Assembly: GCF_000280055.1 (NCBI RefSeq)
Contig: NZ_ALAB01000027.1
Span: 186,001-250,000 of the forward strand
Direction: 5' to 3'
Length of the DNA: 64,000 nt
Origin: Alishewanella aestuarii B11
GTDB lineage: Bacteria > Pseudomonadota > Gammaproteobacteria > Enterobacterales > Alteromonadaceae
Of the stretch, positions 29,617 through 41,784 are shown piece by piece; position 1 is the first letter of the stretch; each line of letters begins with the position of its first letter. Below the pieces are notes generated by a model, which was not told where the DNA came from, made no database searches, and saw nothing but the letters and a program-made list of their open reading frames with translations. The position numbers were made by a program, and so were the translations under genes.

Positions 29617-30459
29617 ATGTTAACCCAACTGAGCCGAGTTCTGAGTCGCCCTACCCTGCTTTTAAGCAGCCTGTTACTGTCATCTGCGGTGGTCGCGACC
29701 ACCCCAATAGCCAGCCTGGAGCAGGCAATCAGTAATAATCCACTGCGGTCTGCCGCCAATATGACGCGCGATCAATACCGCAACCCGCTACCCACCCTGC
29801 AGTTTTTCGACGTTACCCCGCAAGCCACAGTGGTTGAGATCTCCCCGGGTGGCGGCTGGTATACCGAAATTCTGGCGCCGCTGCTTGCGGAGCAAGGGGT
29901 GTATTACGCCGCCCACTTTCCGGCCAGCGCCGAGGGCTATGGCCAACGCAGCCGGCAGGCCTTTGTGGAAAAGCTCTCTGCTAACCCGGCCTATAGCAAG
30001 GTAAAGCTAACCGAGTTTGCGCCACGCCCCGGTATTGAAATTGCCCCGGCGGGCAGTGCCGATGTCGTCCTGACGTTCCGCAATTTACATAACTGGTATA
30101 TGGCCGGTGGTGAAGAGGCGATGCTCACGGCCTTTGCTCACTTTTACACAGCGTTAAAGCCCGGTGGCGTGCTGGGAATTGTCGAACATCGGTTGCCGGA
30201 AACCCAGCTGGATACTGACTGGACCCGCAGTGGCTATATGCCGGAGAGCCTGACTATTAAACTGGCGGAACAAGCTGGCTTTACGCTGGAAGCCCGTAGT
30301 GAGATTAATGCTAACCCGAAAGATACTGCCGATCATCCGGGTGGTGTCTGGACTCTGCCCCCAACCCTGCGGCTGGGTGAGCAGGATCGTGATAAATATC
30401 TGGCCATCGGTGAAAGTGACCGTATGACCTTAAAGTTTCGGAAACCTGCAACGCCCTGA
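29617..30459 (+). CDS. exported SAM-methyltransferase-like protein
   Basis: The 280 residues start with a signal peptide (about residues 1-27, LLLSSLLLSSAVVA). The mature part resembles class I SAM-dependent methyltransferases of the COG4798 type, with VVEISPGGGWYTEILAPLL as motif I and a LKPGGVLGIVEHR segment. SAM is not expected in the periplasm, so the activity there is uncertain. The start at ATG 29617 is set by AAGGAG (29605-29610); an upstream TTG at 29581 is not needed. It is not part of an obvious operon. Confidence 0.8.
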   Translation: MLTQLSRVLSRPTLLLSSLLLSSAVVATTPIASLEQAISNNPLRSAANMTRDQYRNPLPTLQFFDVTPQATVVEISPGGGWYTEILAPLLAEQGVYYAAHFPASAEGYGQRSRQAFVEKLSANPAYSKVKLTEFAPRPGIEIAPAGSADVVLTFRNLHNWYMAGGEEAMLTAFAHFYTALKPGGVLGIVEHRLPETQLDTDWTRSGYMPESLTIKLAEQAGFTLEARSEINANPKDTADHPGGVWTLPPTLRLGEQDRDKYLAIGESDRMTLKFRKPATP

Positions 30460-30492
30460 TCATGGGGCGTCCTGACTAAAACGGAAAAACTA

Positions 30493-31782
30493 ATGAAAGT
30501 AATGGTAATAGGTGGCGGCGGCCGCGAACATGCTCTGGCCTGGAAAGCGGCACAATCGCCTCTGGTAACTCAGGTGTTCGTGGCGCCGGGTAATGCCGGT
30601 ACAGCCCTGGAAAGCAATTTGCAGAATGTGGCCATCGCCGCGGACGATGTTGATGCCCTGCTGGCCTTTGCACAGCAAGAGCAGATCGGCCTCACTATTG
30701 TTGGGCCGGAAGCACCGCTGGCGAAAGGTGTCGTGGATCAATTCCGTGCTGCCGGCCTGGCGATTTTTGGCCCAACCCGTGCTGCCGCCCAGCTGGAAAG
30801 CTCTAAAGCCTTCGCGAAAGACTTTTTAGCGCGGCACCGGATCCCAACCGCCGCCTACCAGAACTTTACTGAAATCGCCGCGGCAAAAGACTATGTGCGC
30901 CGCCTGGGTACCCCCATTGTGATTAAGGCCGACGGTCTGGCTGCCGGTAAGGGCGTGATTATCGCCCAAACCGAAGCTGAAGCCTTCGCTGCAATCGACG
31001 ATATGCTCAGTGGTAATAAGTTTGGTGATGCCGGCAGCCGGGTAGTGATTGAAGAATTCCTGACCGGTGAAGAAGCCTCCTTCATCGTGATGGTCGATGG
31101 TCAACATGCGCTGGCCTTCGCGTCGTCGCAGGATCACAAGGCACGTGATAATGCGGACAAAGGCCCGAATACCGGCGGTATGGGTGCCTATTCACCGGCT
31201 CCGGTGGTGACACCTGAGGTGCATGACTGGGTAATGCAACAGGTGATTTATCCGACGGTCCGCGGTATGGCGGCCGAGGGTAATGTGTTTACCGGCTTTC
31301 TGTATGCCGGCCTGATGATTGCGCCAGATGGCTCGGCAAAGGTACTGGAATTTAACTGCCGCTTTGGCGATCCGGAAACGCAACCGATTATGCTGCGACT
31401 GCAATCCGATCTGGTGGCGCTGTGCCAGGCTGCTGTAGATGGGAAACTGGATCAAATGCAACTGGAGTTCAGTCCACAGGCCGCAGTGGGCGTGGTACTG
31501 GCCGCAGGTGGCTATCCGGATACCTATGCCAAAGGTAAGGTGATCGGCGGTCTGGAGCAAGCCGCGCAGTTACCAGGCAAGGTGTTTCATGCCGGTACCG
31601 AGCTGAAAGATGGTCAGGTGCTGACTAACGGTGGTCGGGTACTCTGTGCTACTGCGCTGGGTGAGACTGTCACCGCCGCGCAACAAGCCGCCTATACACT
31701 GGCTGGTGCGATTAGCTGGGAGCAACTGTATTACCGTACCGACATCGGTTACCGGGCAGTCGCGCGCGAACAGCAAAAATAA
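30493..31782 (+). CDS. purD: phosphoribosylamine-glycine ligase
   Basis: PurD joins glycine to phosphoribosylamine with ATP, step two of purine synthesis. The ATP-grasp architecture is clear: N-terminal GGGGREHALAWK, GPEAPLAKGVVD, the ATP-binding KADGLAAGKGVI, GGMGAYSPAP and EFNCRFGDPETQ. The 429 residues match. In many relatives purH precedes purD; here purH is absent and purD stands alone with its own terminator. Confidence 0.98.
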   Translation: MKVMVIGGGGREHALAWKAAQSPLVTQVFVAPGNAGTALESNLQNVAIAADDVDALLAFAQQEQIGLTIVGPEAPLAKGVVDQFRAAGLAIFGPTRAAAQLESSKAFAKDFLARHRIPTAAYQNFTEIAAAKDYVRRLGTPIVIKADGLAAGKGVIIAQTEAEAFAAIDDMLSGNKFGDAGSRVVIEEFLTGEEASFIVMVDGQHALAFASSQDHKARDNADKGPNTGGMGAYSPAPVVTPEVHDWVMQQVIYPTVRGMAAEGNVFTGFLYAGLMIAPDGSAKVLEFNCRFGDPETQPIMLRLQSDLVALCQAAVDGKLDQMQLEFSPQAAVGVVLAAGGYPDTYAKGKVIGGLEQAAQLPGKVFHAGTELKDGQVLTNGGRVLCATALGETVTAAQQAAYTLAGAISWEQLYYRTDIGYRAVAREQQK

Positions 31783-31798
31783 CCTTTAGCAAAAGTGT

Positions 31799-31824
31799 AA
31801 AAGGTGCTGCGGCACCTTTTTTTA
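31799..31824 (+). terminator. rho-independent terminator of purD
   Basis: AAAGGTGC and GCACCTTT form a stem with a TGCG loop, followed by a run of Ts, 18 bp after the purD stop. Confidence 0.9.
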
Positions 31825-31837
31825 TCGGGATTGCAAC

Positions 31838-33616
31838 ATGAAAAAATCGTTATGGCTCAGCCTGAGTAGCTTGCTGTTGTTAACGGCCTGCCAGCAGGCA
31901 CCTGTTAGCTGCGAAGCCGCATCACATAGTATCGCGCAGGTTCAGGGCAGAGGGATAGAAAGCCCGCTACTCGGCCAGCAGGTCAGTATTCAGGGCGTCG
32001 TGCTGGGCGTAGTCTATGCTGATGGCCCTATGCCCGGCCTGATGCTGCAAAGTCAGGTACCGGATCAGGACCCGCTGACGGCCGAAGGTATCTTTGTCGC
32101 GCTGAATAACGCCGAACAGTACCAGGCCGGCCAGCTGTTAAGTGTGCGCGGCACTGTGGCCGAAGTCGAGCAGCTGACCAGCCTGATCGATGTAGAGGTC
32201 TTAGCTGACTGTGGTAAGGCCGAGCTGGCGCCGCTGAGTCTGACGCTACCCTTGCCAGCCGAGCTAAGTTGGGAAGCTTACGAGGGGATGTGGCTGCGGA
32301 TCGAGCAGCCACTGGTAGTGACTGACAGCTATAATCTGGGTCGCTATGGTGAAATTATGCTGGCCGACCAGCGGCTGATGGTACCGACGCAGGTGGCAAC
32401 ACCAGGTGCCGCTGCACAGCAACTGGCCGCAGAAAATGACAGACGCAGTATTTTGCTTGATGACGGCCGTTATCAGCAAAATCCGGATCCGCTGCCTTAC
32501 CCAGACACCGGGCTCAGTGCATATAACAGTTTACGGGTCGGCGATCAGATACTGAATATTGAAGGGATCCTGCACCAGGATGAACGCGGTTACCGCTTGC
32601 TACCAACGGCAAAACCCAGCTTTATCACAACTAACCCGAGGCCGGCTGCACCTGACAAAACCGCAGCGGATGAGTTACGTATCGCCAGCTATAACGTGCT
32701 GAATTTCTTTACCGGCCATGGCCAGGAAAATGCCTTCCCAACCCGGCGTGGTGCCCGTAATGCAGCAGAGTTAGCGCGCCAGCAAGCCAAGTTGGTGGAA
32801 GCCCTGCTGGCACTGGATGCCGATATTATCGGCTTACTGGAGCTGGAGAATAATGGCTATGCCGAGGGCAGTGCCAGCGCGACCTTGCTAGCCGCCTTAA
32901 ACGCACGCAGCAGCGAGCCGTATCAGCAGGTGGTACTCGCCGATGCACCGGGCAGCGACGATATTAAAGTTGGCCTGTTTTATCGGGCCAGCCGGGTAAC
33001 AGCAGTGGGTCAGGCGGCCAGCCAAACTGCCGCTCCCTTTACCCGCCTGCATCGGCCACCGGTTGCGCAAAGCTTCCGGCATCACGCATCAGAGCAAGTG
33101 GTGACGGTGGCGATAAACCACTTTAAGTCAAAAGGCAGCTGTCCGAGAACCGGTAACGCCGATTACGCCACGCAACGCGATCAGGGCGATGGCCAGGCCT
33201 GCTGGAATGCCGCCCGGGTTGAGGCAGCAACGGCGCTGCATCAGTGGTTAGCGACTACCCCAACCGGGGTGACCACGGCTTATCAGGTGATTATGGGTGA
33301 TTTTAATGCCTACCGGCAGGAAGATCCGATCCGCTGGTTTGAACAACAAGGCTGGCAATATCTGGATGATGGTAAGGCAGCGTCCTATTCCTTTGTATTC
33401 AGAGGACAGAGCGGCTCACTGGACCACTTGTTAACGACACCGGTGCTGGCAGAAAAGATGGTTAGCTTTACACATTGGCCGATTAATGCCGATGAGCCTG
33501 TGCTGCTGGATTACAGCACCCGTTTTAAACCCGCCAGTCAGCGTGAGCAACTGTTTGCGCCAAACCCATATCGTTCATCCGACCACGATCCGATTTTGGC
33601 GACCTTTCGCTTTTAA
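31838..33616 (+). CDS. ExeM/NucH-family lipoprotein endonuclease
   Basis: This 592-residue protein has a lipobox (LTAC, Cys18), so it should be anchored in the cell envelope or exported. A beta-rich OB-like N-terminal part (about 45-260) precedes an endonuclease/exonuclease/phosphatase domain. Its motifs are SYNVLNFF, LLELENNGY, NHFKSKGSC, GDFNAY and SSDHDPI, which carry the metal and catalytic residues. The layout fits ExeM/NucH extracellular DNases used for DNA scavenging or biofilm turnover. It follows the purD terminator by 13 bp. Substrate not shown. Confidence 0.87.
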   Translation: MKKSLWLSLSSLLLLTACQQAPVSCEAASHSIAQVQGRGIESPLLGQQVSIQGVVLGVVYADGPMPGLMLQSQVPDQDPLTAEGIFVALNNAEQYQAGQLLSVRGTVAEVEQLTSLIDVEVLADCGKAELAPLSLTLPLPAELSWEAYEGMWLRIEQPLVVTDSYNLGRYGEIMLADQRLMVPTQVATPGAAAQQLAAENDRRSILLDDGRYQQNPDPLPYPDTGLSAYNSLRVGDQILNIEGILHQDERGYRLLPTAKPSFITTNPRPAAPDKTAADELRIASYNVLNFFTGHGQENAFPTRRGARNAAELARQQAKLVEALLALDADIIGLLELENNGYAEGSASATLLAALNARSSEPYQQVVLADAPGSDDIKVGLFYRASRVTAVGQAASQTAAPFTRLHRPPVAQSFRHHASEQVVTVAINHFKSKGSCPRTGNADYATQRDQGDGQACWNAARVEAATALHQWLATTPTGVTTAYQVIMGDFNAYRQEDPIRWFEQQGWQYLDDGKAASYSFVFRGQSGSLDHLLTTPVLAEKMVSFTHWPINADEPVLLDYSTRFKPASQREQLFAPNPYRSSDHDPILATFRF

Positions 33617-34005
33617 AGCCTTGCCAGTGCCAGCAGCATCAAGCTGATGGCACTGGCCATCGACGCCAGCCAGATCAGACTACGCAGCGTCGCCCAGTTC
33701 AGCCAGTAACAGAGCAGATAGCCGACTCGACAACCGACAAAACTCCAGGCCAGCAGTTGCATCAGTGGCGTAACCTGCCCGACCGCCAGCACCATCAGCA
33801 CGGCCACACTAAAGAACGCCAGCGCCTCAAAGCTATTGTAATGCGCCGCAGTACAACGCTGACCGAAACCACTGAGCTGGCTTTGTTGCTGACGCGGATA
33901 ATGATTGTCGTAGCCACCGGCGCGGTGCATAGCCCAGACCAGAGGCAGCTTTGCCAGATAAGGTAAAATGGCAATCAAAAACAACGGCATTAAGATGCCA
34001 GACAT
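33613..34005 (-). CDS. MAPEG-family membrane protein
   Basis: A 130-residue protein with four membrane helices and the pattern of bacterial MAPEG proteins (related to glutathione-dependent eicosanoid enzymes), with NHYPRQQ and QRCTAAHYNSFEALAFF in the first loop. Bacterial members are mostly of unknown function. The stop overlaps the end of the convergent nuclease gene by 4 bp. Confidence 0.82.
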   Translation of the reverse strand: MSGILMPLFLIAILPYLAKLPLVWAMHRAGGYDNHYPRQQQSQLSGFGQRCTAAHYNSFEALAFFSVAVLMVLAVGQVTPLMQLLAWSFVGCRVGYLLCYWLNWATLRSLIWLASMASAISLMLLALARL

Positions 34006-34140
34006 GTGAGGTTCTCCTATTTAATTCCGGGTAATACCAGCTTGTACTTAAGCCAGCCATTTCGGATCAACAAAAAGGTGGGTTGCGTAAAGCCCTGCGG
34101 ATCCGCTAAGGTACTTTTAATTCAGCTTCTGGTAAGTGTT

Positions 34141-35037
34141 ATGTCGCATAAAAATCCTATCATTGCCGTTACCGGCTCCTCTGGCGCTGGCACCACCACC
34201 ACCAGCAATGCCTTTAAGCATATTTTCCGCACCCTGGGCATTGATGCCGCCTTTGTTGAAGGTGATTGTTTTCATCGTTACAGCCGGCCGGAAATGGATG
34301 TCGCGATCCGTAAAGCGAAGGAAGAAGGCCGCTATATCAGCTATTTTGGACCCGAAGCTAATGACTTTGGCGCCCTGGAAAACTTTTTTGCCAGTTACGC
34401 CGAAAATGGCACCGGCCGGATCCGTCATTATTTGCATACCTTTGACGAAGCCGTGCCCTATAACCAATTGCCCGGTACCTTTACGCCCTGGCAGGACCTG
34501 CGGCCAAATACCGATCTGCTGTTTTACGAAGGCTTGCATGGTGCCGCAGTAACAGAACAACATAATGTCGCCCAGCATGTCGATTTGCTGATTGGGATGG
34601 TGCCTATCGTCAATCTGGAGTGGATCCAGAAAATTATCCGTGACACCTCAGAGCGCGGCCATAGCCGCGAGGCGGTGCAGGCCAGTATAGTCCGCAGTAT
34701 GGAAGATTATTTTAATCATATTACGCCACAGTTCTCGCGCACCCATATTAACTTTCAGCGCGTGCCGACAGTCGATACTTCGAATCCTTTCAGTGCTAAA
34801 GATATCCCTTCGCTGGACGAAAGCTTTGTGGTGATCCGCTTTCGCGGTATCAAGCATGTCGACTTTCCCTATTATTTGCAGATGATTGACGGTGCCTTTA
34901 TGTCACGGGTTAATACGCTGGTGGTGCCCGGCGGCAAGATGGGGCTGGCGATGGAGCTGATCCTGACGCCACTGATTGAAGCGCTGATGCTAAAACGACG
35001 GGATGCCCGCGGTCAGGGCTCATTATTTAATATCTGA
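34141..35037 (+). CDS. prkB: PrkB-like phosphoribulokinase/uridine kinase family protein
   Basis: The 298 residues closely follow E. coli PrkB, a phosphoribulokinase-family protein of unknown substrate. The P-loop is GSSGAGTTTTS near residue 11; other conserved parts are RPEMD, YFGPEANDFG, FYEGLHG and the C-terminal VPGGKMGLAMELI. I start at ATG 34141 (MSHKNPIIAVTG), as in E. coli; a GTG at 34006 would add 45 residues with no counterpart and overlap the start of the MAPEG gene. There is no Calvin cycle gene nearby, so ribulose 5-phosphate use is doubtful. Confidence 0.92.
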   Translation: MSHKNPIIAVTGSSGAGTTTTSNAFKHIFRTLGIDAAFVEGDCFHRYSRPEMDVAIRKAKEEGRYISYFGPEANDFGALENFFASYAENGTGRIRHYLHTFDEAVPYNQLPGTFTPWQDLRPNTDLLFYEGLHGAAVTEQHNVAQHVDLLIGMVPIVNLEWIQKIIRDTSERGHSREAVQASIVRSMEDYFNHITPQFSRTHINFQRVPTVDTSNPFSAKDIPSLDESFVVIRFRGIKHVDFPYYLQMIDGAFMSRVNTLVVPGGKMGLAMELILTPLIEALMLKRRDARGQGSLFNI

Positions 35038-35070
35038 ATTTAATATCTGGGCCTTCGGGCGGCAAAAACA

Positions 35071-35097
35071 ACACAGCCAGCATAAGGCTGGCTGTGT
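35071..35097 (-). terminator. terminator of speD
   Basis: 11-bp arms ACACAGCCAGC/GCTGGCTGTGT with a 5-nt loop, followed on the minus strand by GTTGTTTTTG. It lies between the convergent prkB and speD genes and could serve both directions, but the T-run favours speD. Confidence 0.8.
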
Positions 35098-35115
35098 GAC
35101 TCTAAGCAGTTACGC

Positions 35116-35922
35116 TTATTTTATTTCCGGCAGGTTACGGCCGTAGAAAATCTCTTTAATTTCGCGGAACACTTTTTTCGAGATCAGTTTCTGCTCTTCC
35201 GGCGTCATCGAATCGGTGCCCATACCAAACAGGTAATTGTTTAAATCACCTTCTTTTAACATCATCTTGGTATGAAACAGGTTTTCCTGATAAACGTTAA
35301 CGTCAATCATCTGGAAAGCTTTCTTCGTATCCTCATCCATAAAATTCTGGATTGAGGTAATCGGGTGGTCGATATAGTGTTTAGTACCACTGACATCACG
35401 GGTAAAACCCCGTACCCGGTAATCAATGGTGACCACGTCGGACTCAAAACTATGGATCAGGAAATTCAGCGCTTTTAACGGCGAAATAATACCGCAGGTT
35501 GACACCTCAATGTCAGCACGGAAAGTACAGATACCATCATGTGGGTGTACTTCCGGATAGGTGTGAACACAGATATGGCTCTTATCCAGATGTGCCACCA
35601 CCGCATCAGGCCGTGGCCCCGGGTTCTCTGAATTATCAGGGTCAACCAGCACCGGCTCTTCGCTAACCAGGATAGTCACGCTGGCACCTTGTGGATCATA
35701 GTCCTGCCGGGCGATATTCAATATATTGGCGCCGATGATATCGACAACTTCAGTCAGAATATCTGTCAGGCGATCCGCATTATACTGCTCATCAATATAT
35801 TCAATATATTCCTGCCGATGCTGTTCGGTTTTGGCATAACAGATATCGTACAGACTAAAACTTAAACTTTTGGTCAGGTTATTAAAACCATGCAGTTTCA
35901 GTTTTTCAAAAGGCTTAACCAA
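35116..35922 (-). CDS. speD: S-adenosylmethionine decarboxylase proenzyme
   Basis: SpeD decarboxylates SAM to give the aminopropyl donor for spermidine. It self-cleaves at a serine to form a pyruvoyl group; the site is Ser115 in [10 protein letters not shown]. The catalytic segment [16 protein letters not shown] follows. The 268 residues match the E. coli type. The start is TTG at 35922 (GGAG 10 bp upstream); no ATG is nearby. No speE is adjacent, so spermidine synthase is elsewhere. Confidence 0.96.
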   Translation of the reverse strand: MVKPFEKLKLHGFNNLTKSLSFSLYDICYAKTEQHRQEYIEYIDEQYNADRLTDILTEVVDIIGANILNIARQDYDPQGASVTILVSEEPVLVDPDNSENPGPRPDAVVAHLDKSHICVHTYPEVHPHDGICTFRADIEVSTCGIISPLKALNFLIHSFESDVVTIDYRVRGFTRDVSGTKHYIDHPITSIQNFMDEDTKKAFQMIDVNVYQENLFHTKMMLKEGDLNNYLFGMGTDSMTPEEQKLISKKVFREIKEIFYGRNLPEIK

Positions 35923-35994
35923 TTTCTTTGCTCTCCGCTAACGACGCACCAGACGCCGCAGTTAACTTTCAGCCTGACCTTACAGTCATCCTAA

Positions 35995-36405
35995 TCATTC
36001 AGCCTGTTTAACACTGAACGAATGCGTTACCTTGACACTCTGTGCCAGCATAATCGAAACTGAGCAGTACTTTTCTGCCGACAGATTAACCGCCCGCTCT
36101 ACCTGCTTTTCGCTTAAGTCGGTGCCGGTGACCACAAAATGCAAATGCAGCGTCGTGAACACCTTAGGCACGGTTTCTGCGCGCTCCGCAGACAGTTGCA
36201 CCTCGCAATGCCGGACCTGTTGCCGTGCTTTTTGCAAAATACCCACCACATCAACCGAGGAGCAGGCTCCGGCCGACATCAGCAGCATTTCCATTGGCGT
36301 GGGCGCGGTATTGCTGTCACGATCGGCATCAAAAACCACAGCGTGGCCGCTACCTGAACGCCCCAGAAAGGTCAGATTATTCACCCAGCTTACGGTTGCT
36401 TCCAT
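35995..36405 (-). CDS. OsmC-family protein, YhfA-like
   Basis: This 136-residue protein has the OsmC fold pattern with PMEMLLMSAGACSSVDVV (first cysteine) and AEKYCSVSIML (second cysteine), which together suggest thiol peroxide chemistry. In E. coli the matching gene yhfA lies between prkB and crp. Here prkB is near, speD lies between them, and crp is missing. Function in this subgroup is not established. Confidence 0.87.
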   Translation of the reverse strand: MEATVSWVNNLTFLGRSGSGHAVVFDADRDSNTAPTPMEMLLMSAGACSSVDVVGILQKARQQVRHCEVQLSAERAETVPKVFTTLHLHFVVTGTDLSEKQVERAVNLSAEKYCSVSIMLAQSVKVTHSFSVKQAE

Positions 36406-36553
36406 CAGACTGTCTCAGCTCAAAAATAAGGCTGGGTATTCTACGGAAAACTCGGTTAAGTCGCCAGCAAAATTATCAGCCGCACTGAGGCTGCGTGGTC
36501 AGATTTAAAGCAGTTTGAGCTTTGCAGGAGGCTGTTGCCGCGCTTAACGCGCC

Positions 36554-36904
36554 CTAATCAAACAGGGCGGCAATAGCGTTATCAAACAGATTTTTAATTA
36601 GCAAGGCAATTTCGTTAATCAGATCTTGCTGGTCCTGTGTGGCCGGCTTATCCAGCACGGAAGATAAGATCTCCTGAAAATCATACATAATGCCATCGAC
36701 CTCACGGATAATCAGTGAGCGGTGGTTGGTTTCCAGTTCAGTGTGTTGGGTACAGAGGGTAATGATTTGTTCTGCAATCTTCTCTTCCAGTAGTACACCA
36801 ATCGTTTTATTGGCCGGCGCAGCAGGACCTGTCGCAGTAAACAACGACAGATGTTCCGTTAAGAACTGGATCAGGTGTTCATAACCGGGTTTATCAATAA
36901 CCAT
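36554..36904 (-). CDS. small helical protein, DUF3802-like
   Basis: A soluble 116-residue protein, mostly helical and acidic, starting MVIDKPGYEHLIQFL and containing TIGVLLEEKIAEQII. It recalls DUF3802, a family of Shewanella/Alteromonas relatives; this is from memory. No membrane segment, cysteine pair or catalytic motif is seen. It stands alone between the OsmC gene and the ast operon. Confidence 0.65.
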   Translation of the reverse strand: MVIDKPGYEHLIQFLTEHLSLFTATGPAAPANKTIGVLLEEKIAEQIITLCTQHTELETNHRSLIIREVDGIMYDFQEILSSVLDKPATQDQQDLINEIALLIKNLFDNAIAALFD

Positions 36905-37003
36905 AGCCTACCTGTGCACCACTGATTGAGAAGCGACTGCCGGATAACTTGCCCGAACAGCGAAAGGATTTCAATCATTTAAGCAAATATTTGCCCGGAA
37001 AAC

Positions 37004-37027
37004 AAATCGGAGCCGCAGCTCCGATTT
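37004..37027 (-). terminator. terminator of the ast operon
   Basis: Arms AAATCGGAGC/GCTCCGATTT enclose a CGCA loop 8 bp after the astD stop; T-rich DNA (TTTGTTTT) follows on the minus strand. Confidence 0.8.
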
Positions 37028-37035
37028 ATTTTGTA

Positions 37036-38508
<1,473 letters not shown>

Positions 38509-38519
38509 CTACTCCTGTG

Positions 38520-39536
38520 TTAAATTTTGCTCACCCGCACCCAGTCACCGGCAGCCACATTCAGTGCTGTCGCCAGGGCTGGCGGGATCATGATATGTTC
38601 CTGCTCCGGCGCTAAATTCAACTCAGCCCAGGATGCCCGAAAACCGCTCAACGACGTGTTGCTGATTAAACAGGGTTCGCCGGCGGCCACAGCGCCAATC
38701 TTTACCAGATAACGTTTACTGTCTCTGACCGTACGGATCTGCTCTACCCGGGCTTCTACCGTCGGACCGGCATCAAAAATATCGACATAGCCACGGCAGG
38801 CAAAGCCTTCCGACTCCAGTAACGCCAGCGCCGGCCGGGTTTGCTCATGGACCTTACCAATCACCTGTTGCGCTGCCTTGCTAAGTAAACTGACATAGAT
38901 CGGATACTTAGGCATCAGCTCGGCAATAAACTCTTTCTGACCAATACCGGTCAGATAGTCTGCGGTTGGGAAGTCCAGCGCAAAAAAGTTTTCCTGCAAC
39001 CATTGCCAGAACGGTGAATTACCCTGCTGATCGGACACACCGCGTAACTCCGCGATCACCTTATCTGCAAAGCGCTGCCGGAACTCGGCCAGGAACAAAA
39101 AACGCATTTTCGATAACAAACGACCATTATGCTTCTGCCGGAACGGGGTGCGCAGAAACAGCGTGCAGAGTTCACTGACGCCAGTGTAATCGTTACACAA
39201 CGTCAGAATATCTACTGTTTTGTAGACTCCCAACGAGCGGGAGCTATGCACTACCTTACCCAAATGATAATGGTAGAAGGCGTCATCCAGACCGACCGCG
39301 GCTTCCAGAGCACTGGTACCACAGATCTGACCGGTCGTACTGTCTTCCAATACAAACAGATAGCCTTCATCCCCCGGGGCAGAGACCGTCTTGGCAAAAG
39401 ACGCCTCCGAGCGGCTGATTTTGCGCATCAACAGCTCTTCATTCACCGGCAGCGACGTAAAGCCGTGACCGGACTCCACTGCCATCTGATACAGCGCCGG
39501 GTAATCATTCGCTCGGATCGGGCGAATTAACATCAT
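38520..39536 (-). CDS. astA: arginine N-succinyltransferase
   Basis: AstA transfers succinate from succinyl-CoA to arginine, the entry step of the AST pathway. The N-terminus MMLIRPIRANDYPAL is the typical GNAT-like opening. GYVDIFDAGPTVEA near the C-terminal third is the most conserved AstA segment. The 338 residues match the single-subunit type. GGAG precedes the ATG at 39536. astB, the next pathway gene, is not in this cluster. Confidence 0.95.
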   Translation of the reverse strand: MMLIRPIRANDYPALYQMAVESGHGFTSLPVNEELLMRKISRSEASFAKTVSAPGDEGYLFVLEDSTTGQICGTSALEAAVGLDDAFYHYHLGKVVHSSRSLGVYKTVDILTLCNDYTGVSELCTLFLRTPFRQKHNGRLLSKMRFLFLAEFRQRFADKVIAELRGVSDQQGNSPFWQWLQENFFALDFPTADYLTGIGQKEFIAELMPKYPIYVSLLSKAAQQVIGKVHEQTRPALALLESEGFACRGYVDIFDAGPTVEARVEQIRTVRDSKRYLVKIGAVAAGEPCLISNTSLSGFRASWAELNLAPEQEHIMIPPALATALNVAAGDWVRVSKI

Positions 39537-39699
39537 GGTCGCTTACTCCATTTTTGCTTTATCCCATGGTCAGAGCGGCATCCCGCTGGATAGCCGCTGT
39601 TGTACCATGAGTCATTTTGCTTGCTTTAAAGTAATATGGTTATGGCAAACGAGGTTGCCGGCTCCGGTGCTCTTAGTGTCACCTTTGGAGCCTGTCAGA

Positions 39700-40998
<1,299 letters not shown>

Positions 40999-41181
40999 TT
41001 AAAAGGCGTTGTCTTGCCCGGAAAAAGCCGTACAGGCCAGAAAATACAAGGCCTGCAGATAGATTTGCATAGGATTTGAATAACTAAGCGCTGGCGTGAG
41101 CAACTGTATTGGCTGCGATTGTCAGTCTAACGCAGCAGCCATCAGCGCTGGCGCAGAATTGGCAGCGGTTGACGACACAGC

Positions 41182-41766
41182 TTAAGCAGTCACTGCTAAA
41201 AAATTCGCCAACATGGTCCGACCATGTTCGGTCAAAATGGCTTCCGGATGAAACTGCACGCCATGTAATTGCAGCTCCGGCAGCCAAAGCCCCATCAGAT
41301 CCCGCCAGCCATCCGGCTCAGGCGCGGTATAGGCGGTGTGAACAGCCGAAGCAGGTAAGGTCTCGGCAGCCACCACCAGCGAATGATAGCGGGTCACGCT
41401 AAGCGGGCTTGGCAGACCGGCAAACAGCGATTGCTGTTGGTGTTCAATCAGGGAGTTTTTGCCATGCATCACCTGACGCGCGCGCAGTACTTTCGCCCCT
41501 AACACCTGGGCAATCGCCTGATGGCCCAGACAAACGCCGAGGATCGGCAAGCTGCCGGCAAAATGCTCTATCGCTTTCAAACTGATACCGGCCTGATCCG
41601 GGTTGCCCGGGCCGGGTGAGATCACCAGATAATCTGGCGCCAGCTTACGGATTTGCGCCAATGACAGCTCGTCATTGCGTTTAACCAACACCTGCTGCCC
41701 CAGTGCCTGAAAATACTGCACCAGATTCCAGGTAAAGGAATCGTAGTTATCAATCATTAACAACAT
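41182..41766 (-). CDS. pabA: aminodeoxychorismate synthase glutamine amidotransferase (PabA)
   Basis: PabA supplies ammonia to PabB to make aminodeoxychorismate for folate. The nucleophile is Cys79 in GVCLGHQ, and the His/Glu pair lies in HGVQFHPEAI. The 194 residues match. TrpG is similar, but the absence of trp genes and the position next to argD favour PabA. Confidence 0.87.
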   Translation of the reverse strand: MLLMIDNYDSFTWNLVQYFQALGQQVLVKRNDELSLAQIRKLAPDYLVISPGPGNPDQAGISLKAIEHFAGSLPILGVCLGHQAIAQVLGAKVLRARQVMHGKNSLIEHQQQSLFAGLPSPLSVTRYHSLVVAAETLPASAVHTAYTAPEPDGWRDLMGLWLPELQLHGVQFHPEAILTEHGRTMLANFLAVTA

Positions 41767-41784
41767 AACATGATTCCGTCGCTG

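Noticed and set aside
34006-34140. 45-residue N-terminal extension of the PrkB-like kinase
   Set aside because: It begins with GTG inside the start of the divergent MAPEG gene and has no counterpart in the family; the ATG at 34141 fits E. coli PrkB.
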